DNA of 6,745 nt from contig DPWB01000164.1 of assembly GCA_003527885.1 (NCBI GenBank), positions 7,092 to 13,836 of the forward strand. Direction: 5' to 3'. The stretch comes from Candidatus Competibacteraceae bacterium. GTDB lineage: Bacteria > Pseudomonadota > Gammaproteobacteria > Competibacterales > Competibacteraceae. How positions within the stretch are numbered: the first letter of the stretch is position 1; every line of letters begins with the position of its first letter. Positions 1 through 6,012 of the stretch are shown piece after piece. The notes below the pieces were generated by a model. It was not told the origin of the DNA. It did no database searches and was given only the letters and a program-made list of their open reading frames with translations. The translations under genes and the position numbers were made by a program.

Positions 1-16
1 CGCCCGCCGGCGGGCG
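1..16. repeat. Perfect 16-base GC palindrome at the window edge
   Basis: Bases 1-16 (CGCCCGCCGGCGGGCG) equal their own reverse complement. No T-run follows, so this is not a convincing intrinsic terminator as it stands, though it could be the visible part of a larger hairpin ending the gene to the left. The rest of 17-101 holds no gene. A TATCAT box at 69-74 resembles a -10 element but has no good -35 partner. Confidence 0.4.
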
Positions 17-101
17 AGAGGCTTACCATTTCCGAGCTTCACCCGATAGTCGCTCGCGCTGTTGGCGGTATCATGTTCCGGTTGCGACAGGAGATGAAGC
101 G

Positions 102-1190
102 ATGAAGCCCGCCACCACCGCCACTATCGATCTGGCCGCCCTGCGCCACAACTTGGCCCGCGTTCGCGCCGCCGCGCCCGGTTGCCGGGTGGCCACAGCC
201 CTCAAGGCGAACGCTTACGGTCACGGCCTGTTGCGCGCCGCCCGCGCGCTGGCCGCGGCGGACGTGTTTGCCGTGGCGCGCTGCGATGAGGCGATGGCGT
301 TGCGGGAGGCGGGTATCGGCAAGCCGATCCTGGTGCTGGAGGGGTTCCTGCAACCCGAGGAAATAGAACTCTGCCGCCGGCATGGCTTGCACGCCACGGT
401 CCATCACGAGTCGCAACTGCGGATGCTGGAGCTGGCCCCGCGCGACCCGCCCATCGAGGTCTGGCTCAAGATCGACACCGGGATGCACCGCTTGGGCTTT
501 GCGCCCGAACGGGTGCCCGCCGCGCTGGAACGGCTCGCGGCCTGCCCCAACGCCGCCCCCAACCCGCGCCTGATGAGCCATCTGGCCAGGGCGGACGATC
601 GGGCCGACCCGTACACGCGCCGCCAGCTCAACCTTTTCAAAGCCGTCTCTCACGGCAAAACGGCGGAACGCTCCTTGGCCAATTCCGGGGGGATTCTGGG
701 TTGGCCGGAGACGCATTTCGATTGGGTGCGACCCGGCATCATGCTGTATGGCTGCTCGCCGTTCAGCCAACGCACCGGCGCGGATGAAGGTTTGCGGCCG
801 GTCATGACCCTGGCCAGCCGATTGATCGCGGTTCAACGCTATGCGGCGGGCGAAGCCATCGGTTATAGCGGCACCTGGGTCTGTCCGCGCGACAGCCGCA
901 TCGGCGTGGTCGCTATCGGTTACGGCGACGGCTATCCCCGCCACGCGCCGTCCGGCACGCCGTTGCTGGTGAACGGCCGCCGCGCCCCGCTGGTGGGCCG
1001 GGTATCGATGGATATGCTGACCGTCGACCTGAGCGAACTGCCGGAGGCCGAGGTCGGCGATCCGGTGATCCTGTGGGGACGCGGCTTGCCGGCCGAGGAA
1101 ATCGCGAGTAAGGTCGGCACCATCACTTACGAGCTGTTTTGCAAAGTCACGCCGCGAGTGGTCACGGTCGAGACCGGGCTTGAATCCTGA
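102..1190 (+). CDS. alr: Alanine racemase (PLP-dependent)
   Basis: Interconverts L- and D-alanine in the cytoplasm, supplying D-Ala for peptidoglycan. The 362 residues match the usual family length. The N-terminal TIM-barrel carries the PLP lysine K35 in KANAYGHG (35-42), GMHRLGF (127-133), NSGGIL (194-199) and VRPGIMLYG (209-217), where the arginine is expected to face the pyridine nitrogen. The C-terminal beta domain begins around 235 and holds the second catalytic residue, Y255 in EAIGYSGTW, then GYGDGYPR (273-280) and GRVSMD (299-304). Both catalytic residues are present, so the enzyme should be active. The ATG is supported by AGGAG at 89-93, eight bases upstream. Nothing upstream in the window shows its operon partner. 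It could equally be named dadX if catabolic, but no dadA is adjacent, so the biosynthetic role is preferred. Confidence 0.96.
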   Translation: MKPATTATIDLAALRHNLARVRAAAPGCRVATALKANAYGHGLLRAARALAAADVFAVARCDEAMALREAGIGKPILVLEGFLQPEEIELCRRHGLHATVHHESQLRMLELAPRDPPIEVWLKIDTGMHRLGFAPERVPAALERLAACPNAAPNPRLMSHLARADDRADPYTRRQLNLFKAVSHGKTAERSLANSGGILGWPETHFDWVRPGIMLYGCSPFSQRTGADEGLRPVMTLASRLIAVQRYAAGEAIGYSGTWVCPRDSRIGVVAIGYGDGYPRHAPSGTPLLVNGRRAPLVGRVSMDMLTVDLSELPEAEVGDPVILWGRGLPAEEIASKVGTITYELFCKVTPRVVTVETGLES

Positions 1191-1257
1191 GCCTCACCAT
1201 CGAACTCCACACGCCCTTTCTTGTCCTCCCCTTCATCGAGACCACGCTTCCAACAGT

Positions 1258-1285
1258 GCGCTCGGGGCGAGCGCCGCGCCGGTTT
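1258..1285 (+). terminator. Weak candidate terminator hairpin after alr
   Basis: GCGCTC (1258-1263) pairs exactly with GAGCGC (1269-1274) around a GGGGC loop. The only T-run is TTT at 1283-1285, eight bases past the stem, so it does not meet the classic intrinsic terminator form. It lies between alr and the next start codon at 1320 and might instead be a leader hairpin of the downstream gene. Confidence 0.2.
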
Positions 1286-1319
1286 CATTCGCTTAATCCA
1301 TCACTCGGAACTTTCGATC

Positions 1320-1658
1320 ATGCTCGATAACTTCAAACAGCGCTGGCAGCGCTTCGCCGCTATCCCACCGGGTCAGCGCTTCAGGGAGCATTTCAAGCAG
1401 CGGCAACAAAACCACCCCAGCGCTTTTCACAAGAAGATCCTCGCCGTTGGAGCCGGTATCCTCATCATGGGCTTAGGGCTCGTCATGCTGATCGCCCCTG
1501 GACCGGGCATCCTCGTCCTTATCCTTGGAGCCACACTGGTCGCTCAGGAATCCCTGGCCGCCGCGCGGTTCATGGATTGGGCCGACCTCAGATTGCGCAG
1601 GCTGCTGATTCGAGGTTTGCGAGTGTGGCGGCGCTTCTCAGCGCCGGCGTCGCGATAA
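1320..1658 (+). CDS. Small PGPGW-type transmembrane protein
   Basis: A 112-residue predicted inner-membrane protein resembling the PGPGW family of putative transmembrane proteins, whose function is unknown. A basic, polar N-terminus (1-39) precedes a hydrophobic hairpin: about 40-59, then the signature turn APGPG at 59-63 (here followed by I rather than the common W), then about 64-76. The tail is arginine-rich (R91, R93, R94, R98, R101, R104, R105), which favours a cytoplasmic C-terminus. I chose the ATG at 1320 over an in-frame TTG at 1221, because the intervening 33 residues look like untranslated spacer and family members start shortly before the membrane hairpin. The ribosome site is poor: GGAA at 1307-1310. 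It is 129 bases downstream of alr on the same strand, and co-transcription is possible but unproven. Confidence 0.8.
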   Translation: MLDNFKQRWQRFAAIPPGQRFREHFKQRQQNHPSAFHKKILAVGAGILIMGLGLVMLIAPGPGILVLILGATLVAQESLAAARFMDWADLRLRRLLIRGLRVWRRFSAPASR

Positions 1659-1729
1659 TCCGGCAGGGTTTCGAACGACCGAATCACGGCTCTCGGGCTG
1701 GCCTATCCTGGGCGTTGGCCGTTCTTTCG

Positions 1730-1766
1730 TTGAGGGGACAAAGGCTCTTCCAGCTACAATCCGGCC
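1730..1766 (+). promoter_or_regulatory. Candidate promoter giving a leaderless eamA-type transcript
   Basis: TACAAT at 1755-1760 is one mismatch from the sigma-70 -10 consensus. TTGAGG at 1730-1735 is a partial -35, with a rather long 19-base spacer. Transcription would be expected about seven bases past the -10 box, at 1767, which is the A of the start codon. No Shine-Dalgarno sequence lies 5-12 bases before that ATG (GAGGGG at 1732-1737 is about 29 bases away), which fits a leaderless message. Confidence 0.4.
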
Positions 1767-2201
1767 ATGATCCCCTCAACAGGCTGGCTGTACTGGGCAT
1801 TGCTTTCGGCGATGTTCGCCGCCCTGACCGCCATTTTCGCCAAAATCGGCATCGAAGGCATCGATTCGGATTTGGCCACGCTGGTTCGCACCGCCATCAT
1901 CATCCTGGTCCTGGCCGCCTTTGTCTGGTTTGCCGGCAAGTGGAGCAACCCGCTCGCGTTGCCCCCTAAAACTTGGCTGTTTCTTGGTCTGTCCGCGCTG
2001 GCGACCGGCGCATCGTGGGTGTGTTACTTCCGCGCCTTGCAACTTGGCGAAGCCTCCAAAGTCGCCCCCGTGGACAAGTTCAGCCTGGTCCTGGTCGCGA
2101 TTTTCGCCGTCGCCTTTCTCGGCGAGCGCCCGAGCCTTCAGGAATGGCTCGGCATCGCGTTGATCGCCGGCGGCGTGCTGGTCTTGGCCCTGAAACAGTA
2201 G
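1767..2201 (+). CDS. Half-size EamA/DMT-superfamily transporter
   Basis: A 144-residue, very hydrophobic inner-membrane protein with a single EamA domain. Five membrane helices are visible at about 5-25, 37-57, 68-90, 98-118 and 125-142. Family hallmarks are the GASWVCYFRALQLGEAS stretch (81-97), the PVDKFSLVLVAIFAVAFLGE segment ending in E120, and the final GIALIAGGVLVLAL helix (129-142). Typical DMT exporters have two EamA repeats and ten helices, so this is the known single-domain form (like COG2510 proteins), which presumably works as a dimer. The substrate cannot be read from sequence. The ATG at 1767 keeps the first helix intact, and the next in-frame ATG (residue 16) would cut it. The next gene starts 104 bases later on the same strand. 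Confidence 0.85.
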   Translation: MIPSTGWLYWALLSAMFAALTAIFAKIGIEGIDSDLATLVRTAIIILVLAAFVWFAGKWSNPLALPPKTWLFLGLSALATGASWVCYFRALQLGEASKVAPVDKFSLVLVAIFAVAFLGERPSLQEWLGIALIAGGVLVLALKQ

Positions 2202-2233
2202 CCGCGCTTAAAATCTATTTCCCACGAAACTGC

Positions 2234-2239
2234 TAAAAT
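2234..2239 (+). promoter_or_regulatory. Possible -10 box for the DUF4921 gene
   Basis: TAAAAT at 2234-2239 lies in an AT-rich patch between two GC-rich genes, 66 bases before the chosen start at 2306. The only -35-like hexamer, TTAAAA at 2208-2213, is 20 bases away, which is too far to be convincing. It would give the GalT-like gene its own transcript, separate from the transporter. Confidence 0.25.
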
Positions 2240-2290
2240 ATTCGGGGAACGTACTGCTCTTTCCCTGCTGTGCTGTGTACCGAACACGAC

Positions 2291-2294
2291 GAGG
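2291..2294 (+). promoter_or_regulatory. Shine-Dalgarno site deciding the start at 2306
   Basis: GAGG at 2291-2294 sits 11 bases before ATG 2306. The in-frame GTG at 2270 would place this site inside the coding region and has only CT-rich sequence in front of it. The ATG is therefore preferred. Confidence 0.55.
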
Positions 2295-2305
2295 CGAAGC
2301 TTGAC

Positions 2306-3694
2306 ATGCTGGACCAGATTCCCGAATCCAGTTATCTGATGCGGATGGCCGACGGGACCATCAAACAAGTGAATCCGCTCACCGGAACCGAAGTGTGGAC
2401 CGTACCCGGTCGGGGTAATCGTCCGCTCGGTGTGCTGAGCGCCAACCCTGCCCCGATCGATCCGACCAAGACCGATGCCTATTGCTCGTTCTGTCCCCGG
2501 CTCTATCTGGAAACCCCGCCCGAAAAAGCGCGATTGGTCAAAATCGACGATAACTACACCCTGTTGCGCCATCTTCAAGTCGATGCCTTGTTCGACACGA
2601 CAGCCGAATTCCGCCGCGTCCCCAACTTGTTCGAAATCGTTTCTTTCAATTACTGGCAGAAAAATTTCGACTACCGCCTCCCGGACGCCCTCGAATCGCA
2701 CAAGCTGACCTATCTGGCGTCGGTGGCCGGCCGCCAGCATGTGTTGAGGATGTCGGAGCAACGGCTGAAGGCGGTCGGCATCGACGAATCCGCCTGGGAG
2801 CGGATGTCCCTGGACGAACGCTTGCAGTTCGCCAACGCCTTCTTCGGCGGCGGCCACGAACTGATCGTCGCCCGGCGCCATTTCATCGACGGCGCCACCC
2901 ACGACCACCAACTGGCGTCATCCGGCGCATTGACCCCCGAGGAGCATTACCAGTACCTGCACTTCACCATCGACGCCCTGCGCGACATTTACGCCAACAA
3001 TCGCTACGTCCGCTACGTGGCGGTGTTCCAGAACTGGTTGAAGCCGGCCGGAGCGTCCTTCGATCACCTCCACAAGCAACTGGTGGCCATCGACGAGCGC
3101 GGCGCGCAAAACGGGCTGGAACTGGAGCGGGTGCGGGCCAACCCCAACCTCTATAACGAAGCCGGCGCCAACTTCGCCATCTACCGCAATCTGGTGGTGG
3201 CCGAAAACGACCACGCCATCGCCTACGCCGGCTTCGGCCACCGCTTTCCCACGCTGGAAATCTATTCCAAGAGCGAGCGCAGCCAGCCGTGGAACCATTC
3301 CGCCGACGAACTGCGCGGCATGTCCGATCTGGTGCAGGCTTGCCACGCCGCCACCGGCGCGGACGTGCCCTGCAACGAGGAGTGGTACTACAAACCGCCC
3401 GACGTGGATGTCCCCATGCCGTGGCGGGTGCTGATCAAATGGCGGGTCTCGACGCCGGCCGGTTTCGAAGGCGGCACCAAGATCTACGTCAACACCATCG
3501 ATCCCGAAACCATCCGCAACCGGGTGATCTCGCGGCTGCTGCAACTTCGCAACGAAGGCCGCATCGCGGCCATCAAGATCGGCGCCGAAAGCCCCGGTTT
3601 GCCGAACTGTCTGCGCTATAACCCCGCCGTTAGACAGCAGGAATCGGCCCATCCCGAATTTCCGCCGCTGTCGGTCGGGCCGCAGGACGGATAA
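2306..3694 (+). CDS. GalT-like nucleotidyltransferase-fold protein, DUF4921 type
   Basis: A 462-residue cytoplasmic protein that I recognise as the DUF4921 type, related to galactose-1-phosphate uridylyltransferase (HIT superfamily). Visible parallels to GalT, in order: CSFC (60-63, zinc pair), GGHELIVARRHF (182-193, H192 aligning with a GalT zinc histidine), and VAVFQN (238-243) followed by GASFDHLHKQ (249-258). In that last motif H254-L-H256-K-Q258 matches GalT's HPHxQ, so H256 would be the nucleophile. A second GalT-like half follows: NLVVAENDHAIAYAGFGHRF (295-314), then WRVLIKWRV (373-381) where GalT has a histidine-rich strand, here lacking histidines. It is about 110 residues longer than typical GalT, mostly between the zinc pair and H192. 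A nucleotidyl- or phosphate-transfer role is inferred, and the substrate is unknown. No Leloir-pathway genes are adjacent. It is convergent with ggt. Confidence 0.82.
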   Translation: MLDQIPESSYLMRMADGTIKQVNPLTGTEVWTVPGRGNRPLGVLSANPAPIDPTKTDAYCSFCPRLYLETPPEKARLVKIDDNYTLLRHLQVDALFDTTAEFRRVPNLFEIVSFNYWQKNFDYRLPDALESHKLTYLASVAGRQHVLRMSEQRLKAVGIDESAWERMSLDERLQFANAFFGGGHELIVARRHFIDGATHDHQLASSGALTPEEHYQYLHFTIDALRDIYANNRYVRYVAVFQNWLKPAGASFDHLHKQLVAIDERGAQNGLELERVRANPNLYNEAGANFAIYRNLVVAENDHAIAYAGFGHRFPTLEIYSKSERSQPWNHSADELRGMSDLVQACHAATGADVPCNEEWYYKPPDVDVPMPWRVLIKWRVSTPAGFEGGTKIYVNTIDPETIRNRVISRLLQLRNEGRIAAIKIGAESPGLPNCLRYNPAVRQQESAHPEFPPLSVGPQDG

Positions 3695-3703
3695 GGCTAA
3701 AAT

Positions 3704-3744
3704 GTCGGGCCCGCCCCCAAGCTTTCGGGATCGGGCTCGCCGAC
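3704..3744. terminator. Candidate hairpin between convergent genes
   Basis: GTCGG-GCCCG (3704-3713) can pair with CGGGC (3732-3736) and CCGAC (3740-3744), leaving a three-base bulge. CCC at 3716-3718 and GGG at 3727-3729 inside the loop could extend it. It lies in the 93-base gap where the GalT-like gene and ggt meet tail to tail, a usual place for a two-way terminator. There is no T-tract on either strand, so the call is tentative. Confidence 0.3.
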
Positions 3745-3787
3745 GGTTCGCTTGCGCCGCCGAAACGCCCAAGCCGACCCATGCGCC

Positions 3788-5563
3788 TCACTGGCCGCCG
3801 ACCGCGCCATCACGGCGCCGGTCGGCGCCGCCCAGGAACCCGCCCCCGATGGCCTGAATGACGCCCAGGCCGCTGACCTGTTCGACGAAATCCACGCCGT
3901 GCCCGCGAGCGGCGAGAGCGCGCGCCAGCGCTTCGGCGTCGTAGTCCACGGTCACTCCCGGAACCGGCCGCTCCAGCTCGGTTCGGCCGTTGCGGTTCAT
4001 GTAGTGCGGGACATCGATCGCTTCCTGCGGATCGAGACCGAAGTCGATGACGTTGACGAGCGACTGCGCCACGTAGCCGATGATGCGCGATCCCCCCGGC
4101 GAACCGGTCAGCCACTCCAGGCGGCCTCGCGCGTCGAACACCAGCGTCGGGGCCATGGAGCTGCGCGGCCGCTTGTTGGCTTCCACCCGGTTGGCGACCG
4201 GCCTGCCGCCATCACCGCGCGGCGCGAAGGAAAAATCGGTGAGCTGGTTGTTGAGCAAAAACCCCCGGCCGGGAACCATGACGCCGTTGCCGAACGAACT
4301 TTCGACCGTGGTGGTCATGGCCAGCGCGTTGCCGTAACGGTCGACGATGGAGATGTGGCTGGTCCCGCTGGCGTTGGCCGTGCGATCGGGCGCGGCCAGC
4401 CCGACAGCGCCCGGCGGCGCGCCGGGACCCACCGTACCCAGATCGCGGTCGCCGATCAGCGCGGCCCGTCCGGCCAGATAAGTTTTATCCAGCATCCCTT
4501 GGGCGGGGACCGGCACGAAGCCGGGGTCCGCCACATACTGGTTGCGATCCGCGAACGCCAGCCGGCCGGCCTGGGTAAAAAGGTGGACCGCCCCGCTCTC
4601 CAGCGGGTCCGAACCGAGATCGAAGTGTTCGAGGATGCCCAGCATCTGCCCGACCCCCAGCCCTCCCGAAGACGGCGGTCCCATGCCGCATACCTTGTGG
4701 CCACGATAATCGATGCACACCGGTTTGCGCTCAATGACCTGATAGGCGCTCAAGTCGCCGAGCGCCATATCGCCCGGAATCGCCGGATCGCCCCGCACGG
4801 CCGCCACGAGATCGGCCGCCACGGGACCGCCGTAGAAACCCGCCGCGCCCCAAAAGGCGATCAGCCTCAGCGTGTTGGCGTAATCCGGGTTGCGCATCCA
4901 GGTGCCGGCCGGTTTGGCGGTGCAATCCGCCGCGTTCGCGAAATATTCGAAGGCCGTCCGGTCGCGGAAGAACAAGCGCTCCCCGTCCGCGCACGACGGA
5001 TTGAGGGCCAGCAACCCGCCGACTTGATCGCTGGTGTTCTCGGTCAACTGGAAGCCTCCTTGGGCCATGAAGATGGCGGGTCCGAACAACGACCACCACG
5101 GCAGCCGCCCGTAGCGTCGGTGCATCACTTCCAGCAGCCGCGGCACGCCCGGAACGCCGACCGCCAGGCCGCTTTGCCAGGCCGCCACGAAATCGAGAGG
5201 GTTACCATCCCCGGTGAGGAAGCGGTTCTCGGTCGCGGCGGCCGGGGCTTTTTCCCGGCCGTCGAAGCTCGTGACCGTCCGCGATCTGGCCTCGTAGTAA
5301 AGCGCGAACGCGCCCCCGCCGAGGCCGCTCGCCTGCGGTTCGACCAAGCCCAGCACCGCTTGCGTCGCGATCATCGCATCGGTCGCGGTTCCGCCGATTC
5401 TGAGAATGAAGGCGCCGGCTTCCGTGGCCTGCGGGTTGGCGGTGACGATCATCTCGCGGTGCGCGCGCACCGCCGGGGACAGCTGTTGCGCCTCGCCCAG
5501 GGCCGGGATCAAAACCGTCGCGCCGAGCAGCGCGGCGATCACCGTAAAGCGGAAAGGTTTCAT
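3788..5563 (-). CDS. ggt: Gamma-glutamyltranspeptidase precursor
   Basis: A secreted Ntn-hydrolase of 591 residues that hydrolyses or transfers the gamma-glutamyl group of glutathione and related peptides in the periplasm. A signal peptide spans about 1-25 (basic MKPFR, hydrophobic TVIAALLGATVLIP, possible cleavage after GEA). The large-subunit region holds DGRE (101-104), whose R103 matches the arginine that binds the glutamyl carboxylate. The chain is expected to self-cleave before T401 in GTSHISIVD (400-408), making T401 the N-terminal nucleophile of the small subunit. Downstream are NNQLTDFS (438-445), RPRSSMAPT (465-473) and the oxyanion loop GSPGGSRII (487-495). All key residues are intact, so activity is likely. 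The start at 5563 is chosen over an upstream in-frame ATG at 5626 because it has a strong ribosome site and a clean signal peptide. It could act mainly as a hydrolase or acylase-like relative. Confidence 0.95.
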   Translation of the reverse strand: MKPFRFTVIAALLGATVLIPALGEAQQLSPAVRAHREMIVTANPQATEAGAFILRIGGTATDAMIATQAVLGLVEPQASGLGGGAFALYYEARSRTVTSFDGREKAPAAATENRFLTGDGNPLDFVAAWQSGLAVGVPGVPRLLEVMHRRYGRLPWWSLFGPAIFMAQGGFQLTENTSDQVGGLLALNPSCADGERLFFRDRTAFEYFANAADCTAKPAGTWMRNPDYANTLRLIAFWGAAGFYGGPVAADLVAAVRGDPAIPGDMALGDLSAYQVIERKPVCIDYRGHKVCGMGPPSSGGLGVGQMLGILEHFDLGSDPLESGAVHLFTQAGRLAFADRNQYVADPGFVPVPAQGMLDKTYLAGRAALIGDRDLGTVGPGAPPGAVGLAAPDRTANASGTSHISIVDRYGNALAMTTTVESSFGNGVMVPGRGFLLNNQLTDFSFAPRGDGGRPVANRVEANKRPRSSMAPTLVFDARGRLEWLTGSPGGSRIIGYVAQSLVNVIDFGLDPQEAIDVPHYMNRNGRTELERPVPGVTVDYDAEALARALAARGHGVDFVEQVSGLGVIQAIGGGFLGGADRRRDGAVGGQ

Positions 5564-5569
5564 ACTGCT

Positions 5570-5575
5570 CTCCTC
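5570..5575 (-). promoter_or_regulatory. Strong Shine-Dalgarno fixing the ggt start
   Basis: On the minus strand GAGGAG lies six bases before the ATG whose first base is 5563. The alternative ATG at 5626 would put this site inside the gene and bury the signal peptide behind 21 extra residues. Confidence 0.8.
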
Positions 5576-5580
5576 GTTCG

Positions 5581-5607
5581 TTTTTGCTGGAACCGCACCA
5601 GAAAAAA
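5581..5607 (-). repeat. Inverted repeat in the ggt 5' leader
   Basis: TTTTT-G-CTGG (5581-5590) mirrors CCAG-A-AAAAA (5598-5607) around a seven-base loop, with a single mismatched pair. In the ggt transcript this hairpin would end five bases before the ribosome-binding site. T-runs do not follow the stem on either strand, so it is not a terminator. It may affect message stability or initiation. I see no convincing -10/-35 pair for ggt further upstream. Confidence 0.4.
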
Positions 5608-5655
5608 AATACGGGTTTTGTATCATCCTAAGGAACTATAACTTTTGTTCTGAAG

Positions 5656-5673
5656 ACCGTCCTGGTAGACGGT
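5656..5673. repeat. Perfect six-base stem inverted repeat upstream of ggt
   Basis: ACCGTC (5656-5661) and GACGGT (5668-5673) are exact reverse complements with a six-base loop. The site is about 95-110 bases upstream of the ggt start codon, so it could be an operator or a leader hairpin. No bound factor can be named. Confidence 0.35.
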
Positions 5674-5687
5674 TAATCGAGATTTTG

Positions 5688-5750
5688 CCTTCTAAGGATA
5701 CACTATCGCGTTAAAAATCGATGCCGCGCCCACGGTTTAGTATCCGAAGG
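5688..5750. repeat. Long-armed interrupted inverted repeat
   Basis: CCTTC-TAA-GGATAC (5688-5701) is the reverse complement of GTATCCGAAGG (5740-5750), apart from the inserted TAA. The loop is 38 bases. Eleven pairs with one bulge exceed what I would expect by chance in so short a stretch, but no function is evident. Confidence 0.35.
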
Positions 5751-5786
5751 TGACGGTGCGCTGAGCGCGCGGTGCGGGGATTGTCA

Positions 5787-5951
5787 ATGAGGAGAAAGGA
5801 GACTGCTGGCTGGCGCGGGCGTCGAGCCCGCGCCGCTCGCGTGACGCTCGCTACGGGCAGCGGTCACCAACCGAATGGGTTAAGTCAAATTGACGAAAGC
5901 GCTAGCGAAGTTGTTCAACCTCAGCCGCGTCGCGCCAGAATAACGCCCTGA
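5787..5951 (+). CDS. Doubtful 54-codon ORF
   Basis: The only plus-strand ORF I noticed in the 449-base gap between ggt and the rightmost gene. It begins MRRKETAGW, runs through an Arg/Ala-rich stretch encoded by the hairpin at 5812-5834, then continues as GHQPNGLSQIDESASE and an Arg/Pro-rich end before TGA at 5949-5951. GGGGA at 5776-5780 is a weak ribosome site six bases before the ATG. I recognise no domain, signal peptide or membrane helix. The second half has a less biased composition than the first and could be the remnant of a longer gene or of a dispersed repeat. It may equally be a chance ORF. Confidence 0.2.
   Translation: MRRKETAGWRGRRARAARVTLATGSGHQPNGLSQIDESASEVVQPQPRRARITP
5812..5834. 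repeat. Strong GC hairpin, REP-like
   Basis: GGCGCGGGC (5812-5820) pairs perfectly with GCCCGCGCC (5826-5834) around GTCGA. Immediately after it, CCGCT (5833-5837) and AGCGG (5859-5863) form a second, weaker stem overlapping the first by two bases. GCTCGC is repeated directly nearby (5835-5840 and 5846-5851). Tandem GC stems in an intergenic gap are typical of REP-like extragenic elements. No T-tract follows. Confidence 0.45.
5884..5907. repeat. Two adjacent short palindromes
   Basis: GTCAA-A-TTGAC (5884-5894) and CGCTAGCG (5900-5907) are perfect dyads five bases apart. They fall between the GC hairpin and the rightmost gene. They might be protein-binding sites, but both are short enough to arise by chance. 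Confidence 0.25.
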
Positions 5952-6012
5952 AGCGAAATCAACTGCAACAAGCATCCGTCAAGACGACTCATGTGAAGAT
6001 TGTATGACGCTT

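Noticed and set aside
39..944. 301-codon minus-strand ORF opposite alr
   Set aside because: Antisense to an intact alanine racemase. Its composition is Arg/Gly/Gln-rich and shows no domain.
1221..1319. N-terminal extension of the PGPGW protein from a TTG codon
   Set aside because: No ribosome site precedes the TTG, and the hairpin-containing sequence looks like spacer. The ATG at 1320 fits the family.
1577..1969. 130-codon plus-strand ORF bridging the PGPGW and EamA genes
   Set aside because: It overlaps both genes out of frame, and its Arg/His/Gly-rich translation has no domain.
2138..3772. Two long minus-strand ORFs (2138-2911 and 2918-3772) opposite the GalT-like gene
   Set aside because: Both mirror the codon structure of the 462-residue gene and show no family signature.
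3752..5641. 629-codon plus-strand ORF, longer than the gene opposite it
   Set aside because: It is antisense to ggt, which has a signal peptide, ribosome site and every catalytic motif. The plus-strand translation is Arg/His/Gly-rich with no recognisable domain, as expected from the complement of GC-rich coding sequence.
5890..5895. TTGACG as a -35 box
   Set aside because: No -10-like hexamer lies 15-19 bases downstream, and the hexamer is part of a palindrome with no suitable gene behind it.
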